A stretch of 41,337 bases of DNA from Pelotomaculum isophthalicicum JI (GCF_029478095.1 NZ_JAKOAV010000030.1:1-41337); one strand, 5' to 3'. Counted from the first letter of the stretch, positions 15,902 to 24,800 are shown. Notes: a model not told the origin generated them from the sequence alone. Numbers and translations: made by a program.

Positions 15902-16513
15902 ATGGTTTCGGGGAAAGAGGTAATTACCGTTAAACAAGAAGTCTGGCTAAAGGTGCCTTATCAGCCGTCCTTTCCAGCCACAATCAATTATGTAGAAGAA
16001 GATATCTTCTGGACGAACCTGCCCAGAGGAGAAGGTCAGGTTCTATTATTGCAGGAAAAACAAACTGTTGAAATTGGTTTATCTCTGGCGGAAGGATTTT
16101 ATAGCGCTGATTCTCATGTCGTAAAAATGGGTGAAGATCATAATAAATTTTATGGTTTCTCCATTCCGGAAAATTTCACGATGGCACAGGAGAGACAATT
16201 CCTGCGCGTGCCCTATGCGACAAACGTGTTGTTTGCCGCCGGCGGTCTTGTCGCCCAAACCGCTTTGGTAAATTTTTCGGCTGGCGGCGTAATGGTCTAT
16301 CTTGTGCCGGAACTTGAGAAAATCCTGGCTTCGGGCAAAGAAATAACCATAAGTTTAAATATTGACAACATTGCTCTTAAACTACCGGTGTATTTTGCAT
16401 GGAGAAAAAGCTACGACAACATACCGTTTGCCGGATTTGAGTTTCAAAATCTGGATACTCCTATGCAAGATACCATAGCCGACCTGGCTAAAAAATATTC
16501 GAAAAACAAATAG
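15902..16513 (+). CDS. PilZ-domain c-di-GMP receptor, YcgR-like
   Basis: A 203-residue cytoplasmic protein with a YcgR-type N-terminal domain (about 10-95) and a PilZ domain (about 98-200). The c-di-GMP binding words are present: the arginine pair in RQFLR and the NFSAGG loop (D/NxSxxG). In flagellated Firmicutes such proteins slow the motor at high c-di-GMP. AACGGAGG stands 11 bases ahead of the ATG. The 200 bases upstream contain no RNA switch that I can recognise; a 39-codon open frame there (from 15745) has no clear ribosome site. A terminator follows at 16556. Confidence 0.85.
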   Translation: MVSGKEVITVKQEVWLKVPYQPSFPATINYVEEDIFWTNLPRGEGQVLLLQEKQTVEIGLSLAEGFYSADSHVVKMGEDHNKFYGFSIPENFTMAQERQFLRVPYATNVLFAAGGLVAQTALVNFSAGGVMVYLVPELEKILASGKEITISLNIDNIALKLPVYFAWRKSYDNIPFAGFEFQNLDTPMQDTIADLAKKYSKNK

Positions 16514-16555
16514 TGTTCTGTTCATCAGTTGTAACACTTTTTCCCCGCCTCAGCC

Positions 16556-16585
16556 AAAAGCCGCGCAGCCATTAGCGCGGCTTTT
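16556..16585. terminator. Bidirectional terminator between convergent genes
   Basis: AAAAGCCGCGC pairs perfectly with GCGCGGCTTTT. It lies between the PilZ gene (plus) and the DUF6125 gene (minus), with T-rich ends on both strands. Confidence 0.8.
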
Positions 16586-16609
16586 GTTCTCATCAATTAT
16601 GGCGCTTTT

Positions 16610-17134
16610 TCATATTGAAAATTCCCACTCACAATTATATTCATCCGAGTGGTTGTTGTCCGGATGACAGGTAAGGCAACGAGTCTTGATACGGGAGTCA
16701 ATGGTTTTCGCAAAACTGCTATATTCAAGAATACCCACCGGCTTGCATGGAAATTCCGGCATCTTCTTCCATTTCCTGGTCGCTTGAACCCGGCAGGTGG
16801 TCATTCTGAAAATCAATTTATTTTCGCTTAATTCAACAACTTCCTTTTTGTTGAGAAAAGAGTACTGCCTCAATTCCAGGGCTTTTACCAGGGCGGGCAA
16901 GCCTCCGTCCGGCGGGATTTTATGTAACTTCATGATCCTGGCGGCTTCTATCTGAGCAAATCTATCCCATGCCCGGGCATCCATTTCAACAGCCTCTTCC
17001 ATGCCATACTTATTCTCCACACACTGGAACCAAACACCATCGTGCGCCAGCCAGCGTTTGGACATATCCTGCACCAGCGCTATTAATTCTTCTTTGCTAA
17101 ACGATTCGAGCGTCTTCAAGCCATCCAGTTCCAT
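16610..17134 (-). CDS. DUF6125-family (amino-thiazoline hydrolase-like) cytosolic protein
   Basis: A 174-residue protein without signal peptide. It resembles the DUF6125 proteins common in Peptococcaceae, with words such as RWLAHDGVWFQCVENKYGMEEA, ARAWDRFA and FPCKPVG. The C-terminal cysteines (TRCLTCHPD...YNCEW), together with Cys in MTTCRVQ, could hold a metal. The wider group is sometimes linked to L-2-amino-thiazoline-4-carboxylate hydrolase-like folds, but I know of no demonstrated activity for it. Convergent with the PilZ gene and separated from the acyl-CoA synthetase operon by its terminator. Confidence 0.7.
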   Translation of the reverse strand: MELDGLKTLESFSKEELIALVQDMSKRWLAHDGVWFQCVENKYGMEEAVEMDARAWDRFAQIEAARIMKLHKIPPDGGLPALVKALELRQYSFLNKKEVVELSENKLIFRMTTCRVQATRKWKKMPEFPCKPVGILEYSSFAKTIDSRIKTRCLTCHPDNNHSDEYNCEWEFSI

Positions 17135-17287
17135 CGAAAAAAAACCTCCGCTACAATGATCTAATTAATCAATATTATAACATCTGGCTGCCACTATTCA
17201 ACGTAAAACAAATTTGATTTTCTAAACCTTTGAGTATACAACGCGGCTCATGTTCGGCCCCTATAATTGTTCGAGTTCTATCACCGA

Positions 17288-17348
17288 TAAAAAAATTCCT
17301 TTTGCCATAATTAGTCACTTTCGTGTTTCCTGCTAATTATGCAAAAGG
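17288..17348 (-). terminator. Intrinsic terminator of the acyl-CoA synthetase operon
   Basis: On the minus strand CCTTTTGCATAATTAG pairs with CTAATTATGGCAAAAGG (one bulged base), followed by AATTTTTTT. It stands 30 bases after the beta-subunit stop. Confidence 0.8.
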
Positions 17349-17377
17349 AGACAAATAAGGGAGATACGCGAGAAAAT

Positions 17378-18103
17378 TTATTTATTGACAGTCGACACAG
17401 ACGCCAGCTCACTTGATAACACTATGCGCGCGTCAACTATCGAATAATAATCAGGATAGGCTAATACCGGATTGAAATCCAATTCGCTAATTTCCGGCAT
17501 TTCTTCGAGCAACTTACCGGCATGAATAATGAGATCCGCTAATGCCACAATGTCGCAGGGTTTATTCCGGCGAACCCCTTGCAGGATCTTAAATACCTTG
17601 GTCTCTCTAATCTGTCTCAATGCTTCTCCTCTGTCGAGCCGCGCCAACCTAAAGGATACATCCTGCAGCACTTCAATTAAAGTTCCACCGGCCCCAAACA
17701 TGACCACCGGCCCGAATTGCGGATCCCTTAAACCGCCTACCGCTACTTCCACACCTTGAGGCATTGACTTTTGTACAAGCACTCCATATATCTCAGCGTC
17801 CGGGACCTTGCCACGGACATTTTCAAGCATGGTGCTGTACGCATTTTTAAATTGCTCCTCTGACTGAATACCGGTAACAACACCACCCGCGTCGGTTTTA
17901 TGAATTACTTGCGGGGAAACCACCTTGACAACCACCGGGAACCCCATGGATCTGGCGGCGTCTATTCCATCTTCTACATTCGCGACAAAATTGAACTGTG
18001 GACAAGTTATTCCAAACTCACCGCAAACATAGTACGCTTCCGGTTCTAACAAGTGACTTCTTCCTGTCTTTAAAACATCTTTAACTAACTTTTTATAATC
18101 CAT
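17378..18103 (-). CDS. ADP-forming acyl-CoA (acetyl-CoA) synthetase, beta subunit (ATP-grasp)
   Basis: A 241-residue ATP-grasp subunit that takes phosphate from the alpha-subunit phosphohistidine and forms ATP from ADP. The ATP-grasp motifs FPVVVKVVS, IHKTDAGGV and VMFGAGGTLIEVL are plain, as is the metal-binding end ELDFNPVLAYP. The split of alpha and beta into separate genes is the archaeal ACD type; many bacteria have a fused protein. It overlaps the end of the alpha gene by 11 bases, so the two are translationally coupled. In fermenters or syntrophs the enzyme would conserve energy from acyl-CoA + ADP + Pi; the acyl group could be acetyl or aryl. The operon appears to be under sigma-54 control. 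Confidence 0.9.
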   Translation of the reverse strand: MDYKKLVKDVLKTGRSHLLEPEAYYVCGEFGITCPQFNFVANVEDGIDAARSMGFPVVVKVVSPQVIHKTDAGGVVTGIQSEEQFKNAYSTMLENVRGKVPDAEIYGVLVQKSMPQGVEVAVGGLRDPQFGPVVMFGAGGTLIEVLQDVSFRLARLDRGEALRQIRETKVFKILQGVRRNKPCDIVALADLIIHAGKLLEEMPEISELDFNPVLAYPDYYSIVDARIVLSSELASVSTVNK

Positions 18104-19544
18104 AATTTAACCTGCTTTTCCGCCACTCGCTATACCACACCATGTTCGCCATCACTGAAGCCGCTACATCAGGAAATTCCAAAGTAGGTATACCTCCACG
18201 CTCAAAAAGACGTCTTAGTTCAGCAACATGAGATCCGAACGTAAAAACGCTGAGCAACGGCTTCCTCTTTTCTTTGGGAAATGAATTATAAGCATTGAGG
18301 AAGTGCTCGACAAGTTTCTCATTGCTAAAAAAAGCTGGTGGAGTAATCAAATAGATCAGCCCGTCAACACCTTCATCCGCGAGAATTGTTTTTATAACCT
18401 CTTCATGCAGCTCTTCGGTGACGGACGCTGTCATATCCACATAGCCTTGAGGCTCATCAACAACGGCAGTGCGGGCTAGTGTTTCTTTTAAATGATTTTT
18501 GGCGTGATCTGACAGACTGGCCATTTCCACTACACCAGTGGCTAACAAAGCGTCTATGCAAATCGTTCCCGGCCCGCCAATAGCTGTGAGAACACATATC
18601 CTCTTTCCCCGTGGCAACGGCTGCTTGCCAAGGGCACAAATAGTATAGTAGAATTCCGCGACAGCAACGGTTCGAATGATTCCAGCCTGGCGGAATGCTC
18701 CATCATAAATCTTGTCGTTGCCGGCAACCGCTCCCGTGTGACTGCGCACCGCTCCGGATCCAAAGTCTGTTCGCCCACTTTTAAAGGCCACTATCGGTTT
18801 CGTTTGCGAAACCTTTTTGGCCACTTCTACAAAGCGTCTACCCTGCCTGATTCCTTCCAGGTACATGGCTATAACCTTGGTGTTTTTGTCTTCGCCAAAA
18901 AATTCTACAACCTCATCCATATCCACGTCGGCCATATTACCCACAGTAAGAAATTTACTGAGACCGAAAAGTTCCAGATCTTTTGCCCACATGAGAAACG
19001 AGGCGGCGAACGCGCCGCTTTGGGAAACGACAGAAACCTCGCTTTTAAGGTACGGCGGCAAATCAAATATAGTATTAACACCACTGTGTTGATCAGCGAT
19101 TCCCAGGCAATTTGGTCCAATTACGCGTATACCGCGAGCTTGTAAAGGTTCCAGCATGGCCTTCTCTTTGGCCAGGCCATCCGCCGAACCCCCTTCGCCA
19201 AATCCAGCGGAGACAACCACTATACCGGCGACGTCTCCTTTTTCGTCCCACCGGCGGGCAATATCCTGCGCAATCCTAACACATTCATCAGCGCCGACAA
19301 TCAGTACCACCAAGTCCAGCCGGCCGGGAATATCCAGGATGTTTTTATAGCATTTAAGGCCTTCGATTGTTGATTGTGTGGGATTAACCGGGTATATTAG
19401 TCCATCGAAGTCCATTGCTTTTGCGTTCCGGACGATTTGGTTGCCCGGCTTGCCGGGTCTGGGTGACGCCCCGACAATGGCAATGCTCTTGGCGTTGAAC
19501 ACGCCACTCAGACTGCCTTTAGTAACTTGTTTGGTAACTCTCAT
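18093..19544 (-). CDS. ADP-forming acyl-CoA (acetyl-CoA) synthetase, alpha subunit
   Basis: A 483-residue CoA-binding and phosphohistidine subunit. It has a Rossmann CoA-binding domain (about 12-110, IAIVGASPRPGKPGN), succinyl-CoA-ligase-like domains and the catalytic His269 in SHTGAVAG. VIGPNCLG and VVSQSGAF are further family words. The ATG at 19544 follows AGAGGGAACG; an upstream ATG at 19577 has no such site. The gene leads a two-gene operon. About 150 bases ahead lies a match to a sigma-54 promoter and a further 190 bases upstream a copy of the 35-bp dyad. It probably partners with the CoA ligase at 25012 in aromatic or fatty acid metabolism, though substrate specificity cannot be read. 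Confidence 0.9.
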   Translation of the reverse strand: MRVTKQVTKGSLSGVFNAKSIAIVGASPRPGKPGNQIVRNAKAMDFDGLIYPVNPTQSTIEGLKCYKNILDIPGRLDLVVLIVGADECVRIAQDIARRWDEKGDVAGIVVVSAGFGEGGSADGLAKEKAMLEPLQARGIRVIGPNCLGIADQHSGVNTIFDLPPYLKSEVSVVSQSGAFAASFLMWAKDLELFGLSKFLTVGNMADVDMDEVVEFFGEDKNTKVIAMYLEGIRQGRRFVEVAKKVSQTKPIVAFKSGRTDFGSGAVRSHTGAVAGNDKIYDGAFRQAGIIRTVAVAEFYYTICALGKQPLPRGKRICVLTAIGGPGTICIDALLATGVVEMASLSDHAKNHLKETLARTAVVDEPQGYVDMTASVTEELHEEVIKTILADEGVDGLIYLITPPAFFSNEKLVEHFLNAYNSFPKEKRKPLLSVFTFGSHVAELRRLFERGGIPTLEFPDVAASVMANMVWYSEWRKSRLNYGL

Positions 19545-19691
19545 TATCGTTCCCTCTGATTTTTCGTTATCTAGCAATCCAGTTCGCTAAAAGGCTCAAA
19601 TTGCAATCCCGGTAACGCCACGTAATAATGAAATAGCATTATAGTTAAATTTCACATAATATTTATACCTGGCAATTACAAGATATTTTAA

Positions 19692-19707
19692 TGCAATTTT
19701 CATACCA
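19692..19707 (-). promoter_or_regulatory. Sigma-54 (-24/-12) promoter for the acyl-CoA synthetase operon
   Basis: On the minus strand TGGTATGAAAATTGCA matches the consensus TGGCACG-N4-TTGCW, with the invariant GG and GC in exact spacing. It lies 148 bases ahead of the alpha-subunit ATG. The 35-bp dyad at 19881-19915 is in the position of an enhancer site. Confidence 0.7.
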
Positions 19708-19880
19708 CTAACTGATGCGTTTCCGTTTTATTCTGACTTTTTTTCGCGGTAATTTTTACGTTTTGTAGAAATTATTTTAAAAACGCTTTATCAATAAAGT
19801 TAAGATTGACCTGAGATTAAACAAACATATGCCATCACATGTAACTATAAACATTTACGCCTGTATAGTATTAATTCAGG

Positions 19881-19915
19881 TGTCCGGTAATTATACAGCG
19901 TATGATTGTCGGACA
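19881..19915. promoter_or_regulatory. 35-bp dyad operator, copy A (putative activator site)
   Basis: TGTCC, 7 bases, ATAC, 3 bases, GTAT, 7 bases, GGACA. The outer arms extend further here (CAGGTGTCCG/CGGACACCTG, 19877-19919). Copies B (27251) and C (27456) have exactly the same internal spacing. It lies about 190 bp upstream of the sigma-54 promoter, as expected for an enhancer. The remainder of the 19545-19968 gap is AT-rich with no gene seen. Confidence 0.7.
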
Positions 19916-19968
19916 CCTGCCTAATTCTAAAGCATAAAATAAGTTGCTTTTTTCCAAGTACAATGTTT

Positions 19969-20507
19969 TTATATCGCCTCTACCTTACATAACAAGGCTT
20001 TGAAGTCGGGGTAACCGGTAATTGGATCACGCACTTCCATATCGGTCAGGAGATTAACGTTAGCTTGGGACCACCCGTGTGGAACAGCTACTATTCCCGG
20101 CATTAACCTTGGCTGCTCCTTAACCCGCATGTTTATACTGCCATTGCGGGTGGACAGCCGGATCCGTTCCCCGTCCTTTACTCCGTAACGGCTGCAGGTC
20201 GACGGGTGGATTTCAGCAAACGGCTCCGGTTCAAGAGTTCTGAGTTTCGGCACATGCCGCATTTGTGTATGCGTAAATGCTTTCCTCCTGGCCCCGCTAA
20301 TCAATATTAACGGATACTCCTTAGCTAGTTCGGGAGTGCTTACCGGACTCTGCGCCGGCTCCACATATTTCGGCAGCGGATCGTAGCCGGCATCTTCCAG
20401 GGTCTTGGAATATATTTCGATCTTGCCGCTGGGCGTGAGGATCTTTTTATTCTTGTACAATCCCACACGCATAGCATGCAATCGCTTAGCACAGTTCTGC
20501 TTTCCAC
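19969..20507 (-). pseudogene. Internally deleted molybdopterin oxidoreductase copy
   Basis: A remnant of a paralogue of the gene at 22746-24800. Read from GTG 20507, the first 18 codons encode ESRTVLSDCMLCVWDC, matching the N-terminal Fe-S region of the intact gene. The sequence then jumps to the C-terminal molybdopterin-dinucleotide-binding domain, beginning KKILTPSGKIEIYSKT and ending DFKALLCKVEAI. About 510 codons are missing, and the joint changes the reading frame, so no fused product is made. A frame opening at an internal ATG near 20481 could express only the C-terminal domain, preceded by six or so unrelated residues, without a proper ribosome site. The upstream AAGGGGTGG resembles the intact gene's AAGGAGTGG. 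No catalytic core remains. Confidence 0.85.
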
Positions 20508-20658
20508 TTTACGCCACCCCTTACATTACAGGATCTATACAATAATTGTAAATGAATATAATTCATAAGCCAATTCTTAATTGCATTAAATTCATTAAAG
20601 GGAATTTGTAGTGAGGATATGATATAATATACAGAAGCCATCACTAGGAGGAATAACG

Positions 20659-20991
20659 TTGGATATCGGCAATAAAATAGCCTTTCTTAGAGAGCAAGCG
20701 GGATTGACGGGATCAGCCCTTGCTTCAAAGGTCGGTCTTAACCAGTCCCAGATCTGCAAGATCGAGAAAGGTGTCTGCAACCCTTCAATAAGCACCTTGC
20801 GCAAAATATGCGACGCCCTTGGTATTTCATTGCCCCAATTTTTTAACGGTGAGAGTCTGGAGGAAATGCCTCTTCATTTGCAGCGTCTGTTAGCGCAAGC
20901 CAAGAAACTATCCCCCGAGGAGGTTCAACAGCTCAGCAACCTTCTCGAAGTCATGTTGGCCAAGAAAGAAGTAAAAAAGGAAGATATCTAG
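20659..20991 (+). CDS. XRE-family helix-turn-helix regulator
   Basis: A 110-residue DNA-binding protein. Residues about 6-60 form a Cro/C1-type HTH (IAFLREQAGLTGSALASKVGLNQSQICKIEKG), followed by ISTLRKICDALGISLPQFF. The short C-terminal helix region (LSPEEVQQLSNLLEVMLAKK) may dimerise. TTG is the start, with AGGAGG seven bases ahead. A TATAAT stands 35 bases upstream of the start, without a strong -35. It sits between two internally deleted molybdenum-related genes; its target is not evident. Confidence 0.8.
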   Translation: MDIGNKIAFLREQAGLTGSALASKVGLNQSQICKIEKGVCNPSISTLRKICDALGISLPQFFNGESLEEMPLHLQRLLAQAKKLSPEEVQQLSNLLEVMLAKKEVKKEDI

Positions 20992-21002
20992 TGGCGTGTT
21001 GA

Positions 21003-21599
21003 TCATCCGCCAATCTGCGACATCACCCGGTTGTCCTGCCAACCATCAAGCATGTGGTGCCGATCTGCTTTTAAGCTTACCGCTTTCTTGATTAGAACGG
21101 CTATTTCTTTGATGCCCGCGCCATTGCGCAATGGAGCCTTTAAGTCTATCTCGCAGCTGTCATACAGGCATGGTCTCAAACTTCCCGTTGAGGTTAGCCG
21201 CAGGCGGTTGCAACTGCTGCAAAAATGGTCGCTCATTGATGTGATGAAGCCGACGGTACCCTGGGCGCCTTCAAGCCGGTAGTATTTTGCCGGGCCGCTG
21301 CCTGCGGGTATCTTCGCCGGGATCAGTTGCCCCAGCTTATTTTTGATTTTGGAGATGCGCCTTACCAGGTTCTCCAACCCCTTGCGCACAAGAGGTTCCC
21401 CCCCGGTCAGGCGCACCTTTTTCACGCCGATTGAAGCAGCCGCCCCAACAACGGTCCCGATTTCTTCAAAGCGCAGGATTTCTTTGTGATCAACAAACTT
21501 TACGCCTTCCGGCGGCATGCAGTAAACACAGCGCAAATTGCACCGGTCAATGACGGAAATCCGCAAGTAATTTATCTCCCGCTGGTAGTTGTCCTGCAT
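21003..21599 (-). pseudogene. moaA: moaA with a large in-frame internal deletion
   Basis: MoaA is the radical-SAM GTP 3',8-cyclase of molybdopterin synthesis, usually 320-335 residues; this frame has 198. The N-terminal Fe-S cluster site is intact (Cys20, Cys24, Cys27), as is LTGGEPLVRK. The C-terminal cluster (Cys127, Cys130, Cys144), RLRL and the functionally needed terminal Gly-Gly are also present. About 130 residues are missing at residue 86-88, where KIK joins NKLGQLIPAK. The lost part holds the TTNG and SLDS strands and much of the SAM-binding barrel, so GTP cyclisation is very unlikely. The reading frame is kept, so a stable remnant protein could still be made. I cannot exclude a diverged radical-SAM protein, but the ends match MoaA too well. 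Confidence 0.75.
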
Positions 21600-21720
21600 T
21601 ACACGATCACCTTCTCGCTTATATGTCAAAATCATTTCTTGTCAACTAGTCGACCATAATGCTTGCAGGTAACCTACCTTCCTCGTCCGCTTCGGAAACA
21701 GCCCATCCTAAGCACACGAT

Positions 21721-22572
21721 TCAAACAACCTTTGCGATTTCTTCAAGCTTTTTTGCCGAAGCAGCCAGTTCCAGCAAGCCGGCGGAAATTTCTTCGGTGG
21801 CCGCGGACTGTTCCTCGCTCTGAGCCGCGGAATCAACAACTCTTTCAGCCATTTTTGATATGTTATCATTAATCATGGCAAGGATTTCCCTGATTTCCTT
21901 GACAGCTTGGGCACTTTTTACCGACAGTTTACGAATCTCCTCGGCTACCACCGAAAAACCCCGGCCGTGATCCCCGGCTCTGGCCGCCTCTATAGCGGCG
22001 TTAAGGCCCAAGAGGTTTGAGGTGTCAGCCACCTCATGAATAAAGCCCAAAATCATGTCGGTCTTCTTCACCTGTTCCAACACTTCCTTGCCAAGACTAT
22101 CAAGCTCTCCTTGATTGCTTGCCAACTGTTGAGCAGAAGAAGCAAGTTCCTCAACCGAAGCGGAAGTCTGTTGCGTTGAAGACGCCACCAACTGGGCCAC
22201 GTTCTGCAGTTTCTCCTGATTCTTCAAACTGACGCCCAAACCCACCACTCCAACTATATTACCCCTGCTGTCTCTTAACGGCATGGCTCTGGATTTAAAA
22301 GAAACACCGTAAACTTCTTTCGGCACAATAGTATCGACGACCTCACCTGTAGTGATGGCTTTATACAAACCACTGCCCTGAACAACTGGTTTTCCGTCAG
22401 CATGCAAATTAATATCCTTTCCCGGAAGGTAAAGAATATGTTTCTCCCTATCCGCTATACCAATAGTACAGTCCAGTGGAATCATTTCCTGGATCAGCGG
22501 AGCGCTTTTACAAATAGATTGCAATATATCTTCTTCCTTATTAATAACAGAAGTTTCTTCCATAAGGGACAA
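21721..22572 (-). CDS. Soluble methyl-accepting chemotaxis-like protein
   Basis: A 283-residue cytoplasmic signalling protein without membrane segments. The N-terminal half (about 10-135) looks like a PAS/sensor domain, with [18 protein letters not shown] and [19 protein letters not shown]. The C-terminal half is a short MCP signalling coiled coil whose hairpin tip reads [37 protein letters not shown]. The TTG at 22572 is preceded by AAGGAGG seven bases upstream; the next Met is three codons further in. It may link redox or ligand sensing to CheA, or act as a non-motility regulator. Confidence 0.85.
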   Translation of the reverse strand: MSLMEETSVINKEEDILQSICKSAPLIQEMIPLDCTIGIADREKHILYLPGKDINLHADGKPVVQGSGLYKAITTGEVVDTIVPKEVYGVSFKSRAMPLRDSRGNIVGVVGLGVSLKNQEKLQNVAQLVASSTQQTSASVEELASSAQQLASNQGELDSLGKEVLEQVKKTDMILGFIHEVADTSNLLGLNAAIEAARAGDHGRGFSVVAEEIRKLSVKSAQAVKEIREILAMINDNISKMAERVVDSAAQSEEQSAATEEISAGLLELAASAKKLEEIAKVV

Positions 22573-22629
22573 CTTATTAACCTCCTTGCCAAACTCGTGA
22601 ACAGGTTGACGCACAGTTCTTTGAATTTA

Positions 22630-22667
22630 CAGGCGAGGCTGCAACCTTACGGTTACCCCCTCGCCTG
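22630..22667 (-). terminator. Stem-loop between the molybdopterin oxidoreductase and MCP genes
   Basis: CAGGCGAGG pairs with CCTCGCCTG, with an inner GGTAACC/GGTTGC stem. There is no T-tract, so it may be a processing or attenuation structure and not a true terminator. Confidence 0.4.
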
Positions 22668-22745
22668 ATGTTTAACCTGTGATGCTAATATCTACTTTCG
22701 TTTGAACTCCCTGTACCAGTTTCTCTAAATAATCAGTTAGAGAAT

Positions 22746-24800
22746 TTATACAGCCTCAACCTTGCACTGCAGAACCTTGAAGTCGGGGTAACCGGTAACG
22801 GGGTCACGTACTTCCATATCGGTCAGCAGGTTGACGTTAGCATCTCCAGCCCAGCCATGCGGCACAGAAACGACGCCCGGCATCAGCCTCGGCTCTTCCT
22901 TAACACGCAGTTTGATGCTGCCGTTGCGGGTGGACAGCTTGACGCGCTCACCGTCTTTAACTCCAGCACGGGCGGCGGTCGCCGGGTGCATTTCAACAAA
23001 CGGCTCCGGCTCAAGGGCCCTGAGATGCGGGACATGCCGCATCTGGGTGTGGGTAAACGCCTGCCGCCGGGCTCCGCTGATCATAATAAGCGGATACTCT
23101 TTGGCCAGTTCGGGGGTGCTGATCGGGCTTTGCGCCGGCTCCACGTATTTCGGCAGCGGGTCTAGGCCGGCATCCTCCATGGTCTTGGAATATATTTCAA
23201 TCTTGCCGCTCGGGGTAAGGATCTTCTTCTTCTCATAGGCGTAGTAGTCCTGCTTGTTAAAATACTTGCCCATTGGATCTGCTTTTAACTCTTCGCCGAT
23301 ACCGCTTGGTGCCAGCAGGTGATCCATCACTTCTTCATCTGTATTCCATGGGAAGTACTCTCCCAGTCCCAGGCGGCGCGCCAGTTGGGTCCAGATCCAC
23401 CAGTCGGGCTTGGACTCCCCTACCGGTTCGACAACCTTGTGGTGGTACATCGCAAAGGGTTCACCGTGCACTACGCCATGGACGTAGGAAATAGCATCCT
23501 TCTCCATGAAGGTGCAGGCAGGTAAAACTAAGTCAGCCATTTCAGCGGTTTCGGTCATGAAGAGGTCGATTGCCATCATGAAGTCCATGGACTTAAAGGC
23601 CTCAATGAACTTGTTCGCTTCCGGGAAGGAAACCACCGGGTTGGCTGCGGCGACTATGGCGCCCCGGACTGGATAAGGCTTGCTCTCCAGGGCTGCCTGC
23701 GGGAACAGGGTGGCAATGCCGTAAGGAGATACCCGTCCCCAGAAAGAGTAAAACAGCGGGTATTGATCAGCGCCAATCGGCTTGATGTCCATCGGCAGGC
23801 GCAGGTCGGTCATGCGAAGGAAGGGAATGGTAACCCAGGTACCCGGCTTATCGACGTTGCCGGTAATAATCTGCAGGATGGACAAGAGCCTAGACAGCTG
23901 AAAACCGTTGACGTGCTGGTCCAAGGTATTGATCCCCTGCACGATGCAGGCGGGCTTGGTTTGGGCAAAAATACGGGCTGTCGCCTTGATGTCACTTGCG
24001 GACACCCAGGTTATCTCTGACGCCCACTCCGGCGTATACTGCTGGACGTGCGCTTTCAGCTCTTCAAAGCCGATGGTATAGCCTTCGACAAACTCTTTGT
24101 CGTAAAGGCCTTCATTAATAATCACGTTGAGCATGGCCAGTCCAAGCGCTCCGTCAGTGCCGGGCCGGATCGCCAGGTGCAGCCCCAGTTCGGCCAACTC
24201 GGTCCGCTTGGGGTCAATGGTAATCAGGTCAAGAACTCTCTTTTTTGCTTTATCCCTGATCATTTCAGCCAGTATGCCCTTGGAGCCGTCCGGGTTATGA
24301 CCCCAGAGAACGATGCAGCGGGCATCGGGCGGGTAGTCCATCGGGTACCGCCCGAAGGTCATCTGACGGGCCATGATCCGGGCGCGGTAACATACGTTTT
24401 CCACTGACAGCAGGTTGGGGGTGCCGTAGGCCGACTTGAACCTCTGCGCAAACCCTGCCACTTCAATATTTTCCACGCCCATTGAACCGCAGAAAATAGC
24501 CAGTGATTTGGCGCCATACTGCTCTTTGATTTTACCCAGCTTCTCGGCGGCATAGTCCAGCGCTTCTTCCCAGCTAAGCCGCTCCCAGGTGTTGTTCACC
24601 CGGCGCATGGGATATTTAATGCGGTCCGGCGAATATACAAATTCAGGGAGATATTCTCCCCGGGGGCAGATATACCCTTTGCTTACCGGGTGCTCAGGCA
24701 ATCCCTCCACCTTTACCATCTTACCGTCTTCCAGCGTAACTTTAATGCCACAGTCCCAGACACATGACATGCAGTCGCTTATCACAGTTTTTCTTTCCAC
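22746..24800 (-). CDS. Molybdopterin (Mo/W) oxidoreductase, DMSO reductase superfamily
   Basis: A 684-residue enzyme with no Tat or other signal, hence cytoplasmic. Cys10, Cys13, Cys17 and Cys45 bind a [4Fe-4S] cluster. Cys137, in ENVCYRAR, stands where the protein ligand of Mo or W is expected. The C-terminal dinucleotide-binding domain (about 565-684) is complete. The cysteine layout resembles acetylene hydratase, but the residue after the second Cys is Val, where acetylene hydratase has its essential Asp. No electron-transfer subunit is adjacent. It follows the CoA ligase gene, in the same direction, after 211 bases, so it probably belongs to the same sigma-54 unit. The GTG or ATG choice is settled by AAGGAG upstream and by the remnant paralogue. 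The substrate is unknown; an aromatic or aldehyde compound is plausible. Confidence 0.85.
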   Translation of the reverse strand: MERKTVISDCMSCVWDCGIKVTLEDGKMVKVEGLPEHPVSKGYICPRGEYLPEFVYSPDRIKYPMRRVNNTWERLSWEEALDYAAEKLGKIKEQYGAKSLAIFCGSMGVENIEVAGFAQRFKSAYGTPNLLSVENVCYRARIMARQMTFGRYPMDYPPDARCIVLWGHNPDGSKGILAEMIRDKAKKRVLDLITIDPKRTELAELGLHLAIRPGTDGALGLAMLNVIINEGLYDKEFVEGYTIGFEELKAHVQQYTPEWASEITWVSASDIKATARIFAQTKPACIVQGINTLDQHVNGFQLSRLLSILQIITGNVDKPGTWVTIPFLRMTDLRLPMDIKPIGADQYPLFYSFWGRVSPYGIATLFPQAALESKPYPVRGAIVAAANPVVSFPEANKFIEAFKSMDFMMAIDLFMTETAEMADLVLPACTFMEKDAISYVHGVVHGEPFAMYHHKVVEPVGESKPDWWIWTQLARRLGLGEYFPWNTDEEVMDHLLAPSGIGEELKADPMGKYFNKQDYYAYEKKKILTPSGKIEIYSKTMEDAGLDPLPKYVEPAQSPISTPELAKEYPLIMISGARRQAFTHTQMRHVPHLRALEPEPFVEMHPATAARAGVKDGERVKLSTRNGSIKLRVKEEPRLMPGVVSVPHGWAGDANVNLLTDMEVRDPVTGYPDFKVLQCKVEAV

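Noticed and set aside
19600-19640. A second sigma-54-like sequence (TGGCGTTACCGGGATTGCA, minus strand) closer to the acyl-CoA synthetase start
   Set aside because: The spacing between the GG and GC elements is three bases too long; the site at 19692-19707 has the exact spacing.
19877-19919. Dyad A as an ordinary terminator hairpin of the deleted oxidoreductase
   Set aside because: No T-tract follows, and the internal ATAC-N3-GTAT core with exact spacing recurs at two sites that are not gene ends.
22746-24800. Calling the oxidoreductase acetylene hydratase
   Set aside because: The Asp that follows the second cluster cysteine in acetylene hydratase is Val here, and there is no supporting context.
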